DNA of 24,073 nucleotides from Oscillospiraceae bacterium (GTDB lineage Bacteria; Bacillota_A; Clostridia; Oscillospirales; Oscillospiraceae), in contig JAFYAB010000031.1 in assembly GCA_017540945.1 (NCBI GenBank), positions 1 through 24,073 on the forward strand, given 5' to 3'. Position 1 is the stretch's first letter; every line of letters starts with the position of its first letter. A program made the translations under genes and the position numbers. Shown here in pieces: positions 22,566 through 24,073 of this stretch. A model generated the notes under the pieces. That model was given only the letters and a program-made list of their open reading frames with translations. It searched no databases and had not been told where the DNA came from.

Positions 22566-23288
22566 TTACAGAGTTTGGTCCTTTGCGATCTTCATGGGGT
22601 TTCTGTAGAGCAGCATCTCCGGGTCGGCCTCCGGGAAGCGGCGCTCCAGCAGCTCCAGCAGCGCCCCCATATGGGGACTGCGGTAGCGACAGTGGTGGGC
22701 GTCGGAGGCGATGACGGATACGGCGCCGCGGCGCAGCAGCAGGCAGGCGGTATGATAGGCGTCCAGATCCAGCTCGCCGAGCAGACTGCCCTTGTTGAGC
22801 TGGAGCATCCGGCCCTTTTGCCTCCAGATCTCCGCCAGCTCGGGAGATCGCTGTACACAATAGTAGCGTTCCGGGTGGGCCACCACCGGCACCAGCCCGG
22901 CTTGCTCCACCAGCCGAAGGGAGTTTTCGATGTAGGCGGCCGTCTCTTCAAAATAAAACTCCACCAGCAGATAACGGGAGCCGTTCAGAGTCATGAAATC
23001 CTCCGCGGCCAGATGCGCCTCCAGATCTCCCCGAGCCAGGACCTCCGCCCCGGAGAGGATGGTGACGGGGATGCCCGCCGCGTCGATGGCTCTCTGCAGG
23101 GCGGAATAGGCGCCGATCAGCGCTGCCGAGCGGTAATTCTTCCGCTCGTTCCGCGTGTTGCAGTGGGGTGTCGCAAAGATGTGGGTAACGCCGGAATCCG
23201 CCGCCATGGCGGCCATTTCCAGAGAAACTCCCAGGCTGGGCGCCCCATCGTCCAGACCCGGAAGGATGTGGCAGTGCAGATCAATCAT
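22566..23288 (-). CDS. cpsB: CpsB/YwqE-type PHP-domain tyrosine-protein phosphatase
   Basis: The 240-residue cytoplasmic enzyme dephosphorylates BY-kinases, resetting capsule export. Metal ligands of the PHP fold are visible: HxH at the N-terminus (DLHCH, His5 and His7), ATPHCN, a conserved AHPERYY and SDAHH near the C-terminus. Length fits the family. ATG 23288 is preferred because it gives MIDLHCHILPGLDDGA, as in relatives, with GGGGGTG eight bases upstream; a GTG at 23297 would add three residues. It is the first gene of an operon continuing with the Ig-like protein and two kinases, which are its expected substrates through their tyrosine tails. Confidence 0.92.
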   Translation of the reverse strand: MIDLHCHILPGLDDGAPSLGVSLEMAAMAADSGVTHIFATPHCNTRNERKNYRSAALIGAYSALQRAIDAAGIPVTILSGAEVLARGDLEAHLAAEDFMTLNGSRYLLVEFYFEETAAYIENSLRLVEQAGLVPVVAHPERYYCVQRSPELAEIWRQKGRMLQLNKGSLLGELDLDAYHTACLLLRRGAVSVIASDAHHCRYRSPHMGALLELLERRFPEADPEMLLYRNPMKIAKDQTL

Positions 23289-23322
23289 CGCCCGCACACC
23301 CCCATCTTACTGATTTCAATAT

Positions 23323-23351
23323 AGAGTATCACACTTTCCGCCTTTTTTCAA
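23323..23351 (-). promoter_or_regulatory. candidate promoter of the polysaccharide operon
   Basis: On the minus strand TTGAAA (23351-23346), 17 bases, TACTCT (23328-23323), about 35 bases before the cpsB start. The -10 is weak, which may fit regulated expression. Confidence 0.45.
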
Positions 23352-23411
23352 CCGTTCATTTTCAAAAAACAGAGAAGTGAAGATATTTTTTCTGATAATT
23401 GATAAAACATC

Positions 23412-23440
23412 TGGACAATTGGCAATAATCGTTGTATAAT
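23412..23440 (+). promoter_or_regulatory. strong promoter of the gap gene
   Basis: TGGACA (23412-23417), a 17-base spacer and a perfect TATAAT (23435-23440), in an A/T-rich stretch. The leader is about 70 bases and contains a small hairpin (TGCGC-GTTCA-GCGCA) before the ribosome site GGAGGA (23503-23508). Confidence 0.8.
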
Positions 23441-23515
23441 AATTTAAACGGTTTCTATAAATCGTTGATACCATCAATATTTGCGCGTTCAGCGCATGAA
23501 ATGGAGGAAACTATT

Positions 23516-24073
23516 ATGCCTGTCAAAGTAGCAATCAACGGATTTGGACGCATCGGCCGCTTGGCCTTCCGCCAGATGTTCGGCGATCCCGACTACGAGA
23601 TCGTTGCCATCAACGACCTGACTTCTTCCAAGATGCTGGCCCATCTGCTCAAGTACGACTCCACGCAGGGCAACTACGCTCTGGAGCACAAGGTGGAGTT
23701 CAACGAGGGTGAGGGCGAGGACAACTACATCGTTGTCGACGGCAAGAAGATCGTTATCTACAAGATGCCCAACGCTGCTGACCTGCCCTGGGGCAAGCTG
23801 GGCGTGGACGTCGTCCTGGAGTGCACCGGCTTCTACACCAGCAAGGCCAAGGCCCAGGCTCACATCGACGCCGGCGCCAAGAAGGTCGTCATCTCCGCTC
23901 CCGCAGGCAAGGATCTGCCCACCATTGTCTACAACGTCAACCATGAGAAGCTGACCAAGGAAGACCACATCATCTCCGCCGCCTCCTGCACCACCAACTG
24001 CCTGGCTCCCATGGCCAAGGCTCTGCATGAGTACGCGCCCATCGTCTCCGGCATCATGACCACGGTCCATGCC
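23516..24073 (+). CDS. gap: glyceraldehyde-3-phosphate dehydrogenase (5' part)
   Basis: The first 186 residues are in the window and the gene runs off the edge. The enzyme oxidises glyceraldehyde-3-phosphate to 1,3-bisphosphoglycerate with NAD in glycolysis. The N-terminal dinucleotide-binding motif INGFGRIGRLAFR is present, with Asp34 (AINDLTSS) typical of NAD use. The active-site motif ASCTTNCLAP places the catalytic Cys at residue 158. GGAGGA lies seven bases before ATG 23516. Codons are strongly biased to C-ending forms, as in highly expressed genes. It has its own strong promoter, divergent from the polysaccharide operon. Confidence 0.97.
   Translation, partial: MPVKVAINGFGRIGRLAFRQMFGDPDYEIVAINDLTSSKMLAHLLKYDSTQGNYALEHKVEFNEGEGEDNYIVVDGKKIVIYKMPNAADLPWGKLGVDVVLECTGFYTSKAKAQAHIDAGAKKVVISAPAGKDLPTIVYNVNHEKLTKEDHIISAASCTTNCLAPMAKALHEYAPIVSGIMTTVHA

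Noticed and set aside
20269..22608. 779-residue + strand open frame opposite the kinase and Ig-like genes
   Set aside because: His/Gln/Arg-rich antisense shadow of clear minus-strand genes, without a sensible start or domain; caused by high GC codon bias.
23489..24070. 193-residue minus-strand open frame opposite gap
   Set aside because: Shadow of the highly biased codons in the dehydrogenase gene.

Overview
The window reads as a chromosomal segment from an anaerobic, fairly GC-rich Clostridia-type Firmicute, probably a gut Oscillospiraceae/Ruminococcaceae relative. This is inferred from strong GGAGG-type ribosome sites, Gram-positive lipoproteins, a superoxide reductase, the CpsB/BY-kinase system and dispersed gut-clostridial style intergenic repeats. 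No rRNA or species marker is present, so the taxonomy is inference.

Left part (1-10895, + strand): the tail of a membrane protein and its terminator, then an apparent operon. It encodes an ECF sigma factor, a membrane-anchored anti-sigma-like partner, two paralogous large lipoproteins (N-terminal repeat domain plus substrate-binding domain), two MalF/MalG-type permeases, a HlyD-like membrane fusion protein and a short MacB-core-like membrane protein. No ATPase is encoded here. The joints between permease 1, permease 2, the fusion protein and the MacB-like gene are filled with short palindromic repeats, and the last gene appears to have repeat DNA within its 5' coding end. A bidirectional terminator at 10861-10895 ends the block.

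Middle (10992-17926, - strand): superoxide reductase, a TetR regulator, a long perfect hairpin, then an MMPL/RND-type exporter overlapping by ATGA a secreted heptad-repeat (xxxLxxG) protein. Upstream lie a four-helix-bundle (S23/Avd-like) gene and a 213-residue cysteine-containing protein of unknown function. A frameshifted fragment of a paralogue of the latter sits between it and the reductase gene.

17962-18640: the most unusual stretch. Eight copies of a 9-mer (AGTGATATT or its complement) alternate with short segments, most of them self-complementary hairpins of different sequence, and together form a large inverted array immediately upstream of the four-helix-bundle gene. Next come a bidirectional terminator, tRNA-Leu(UAG), a possible decayed second tRNA-Leu, a strong promoter and the hairpin ending the next operon.

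Right part (18641-23288, - strand): the start of a capsule/exopolysaccharide regulatory operon. It reads cpsB-type phosphatase, a membrane-anchored Ig-like protein, then two complete Wzc-like tyrosine kinases in tandem, each with a tyrosine-glycine tail. Divergently, a consensus promoter drives a glyceraldehyde-3-phosphate dehydrogenase gene cut by the window edge.
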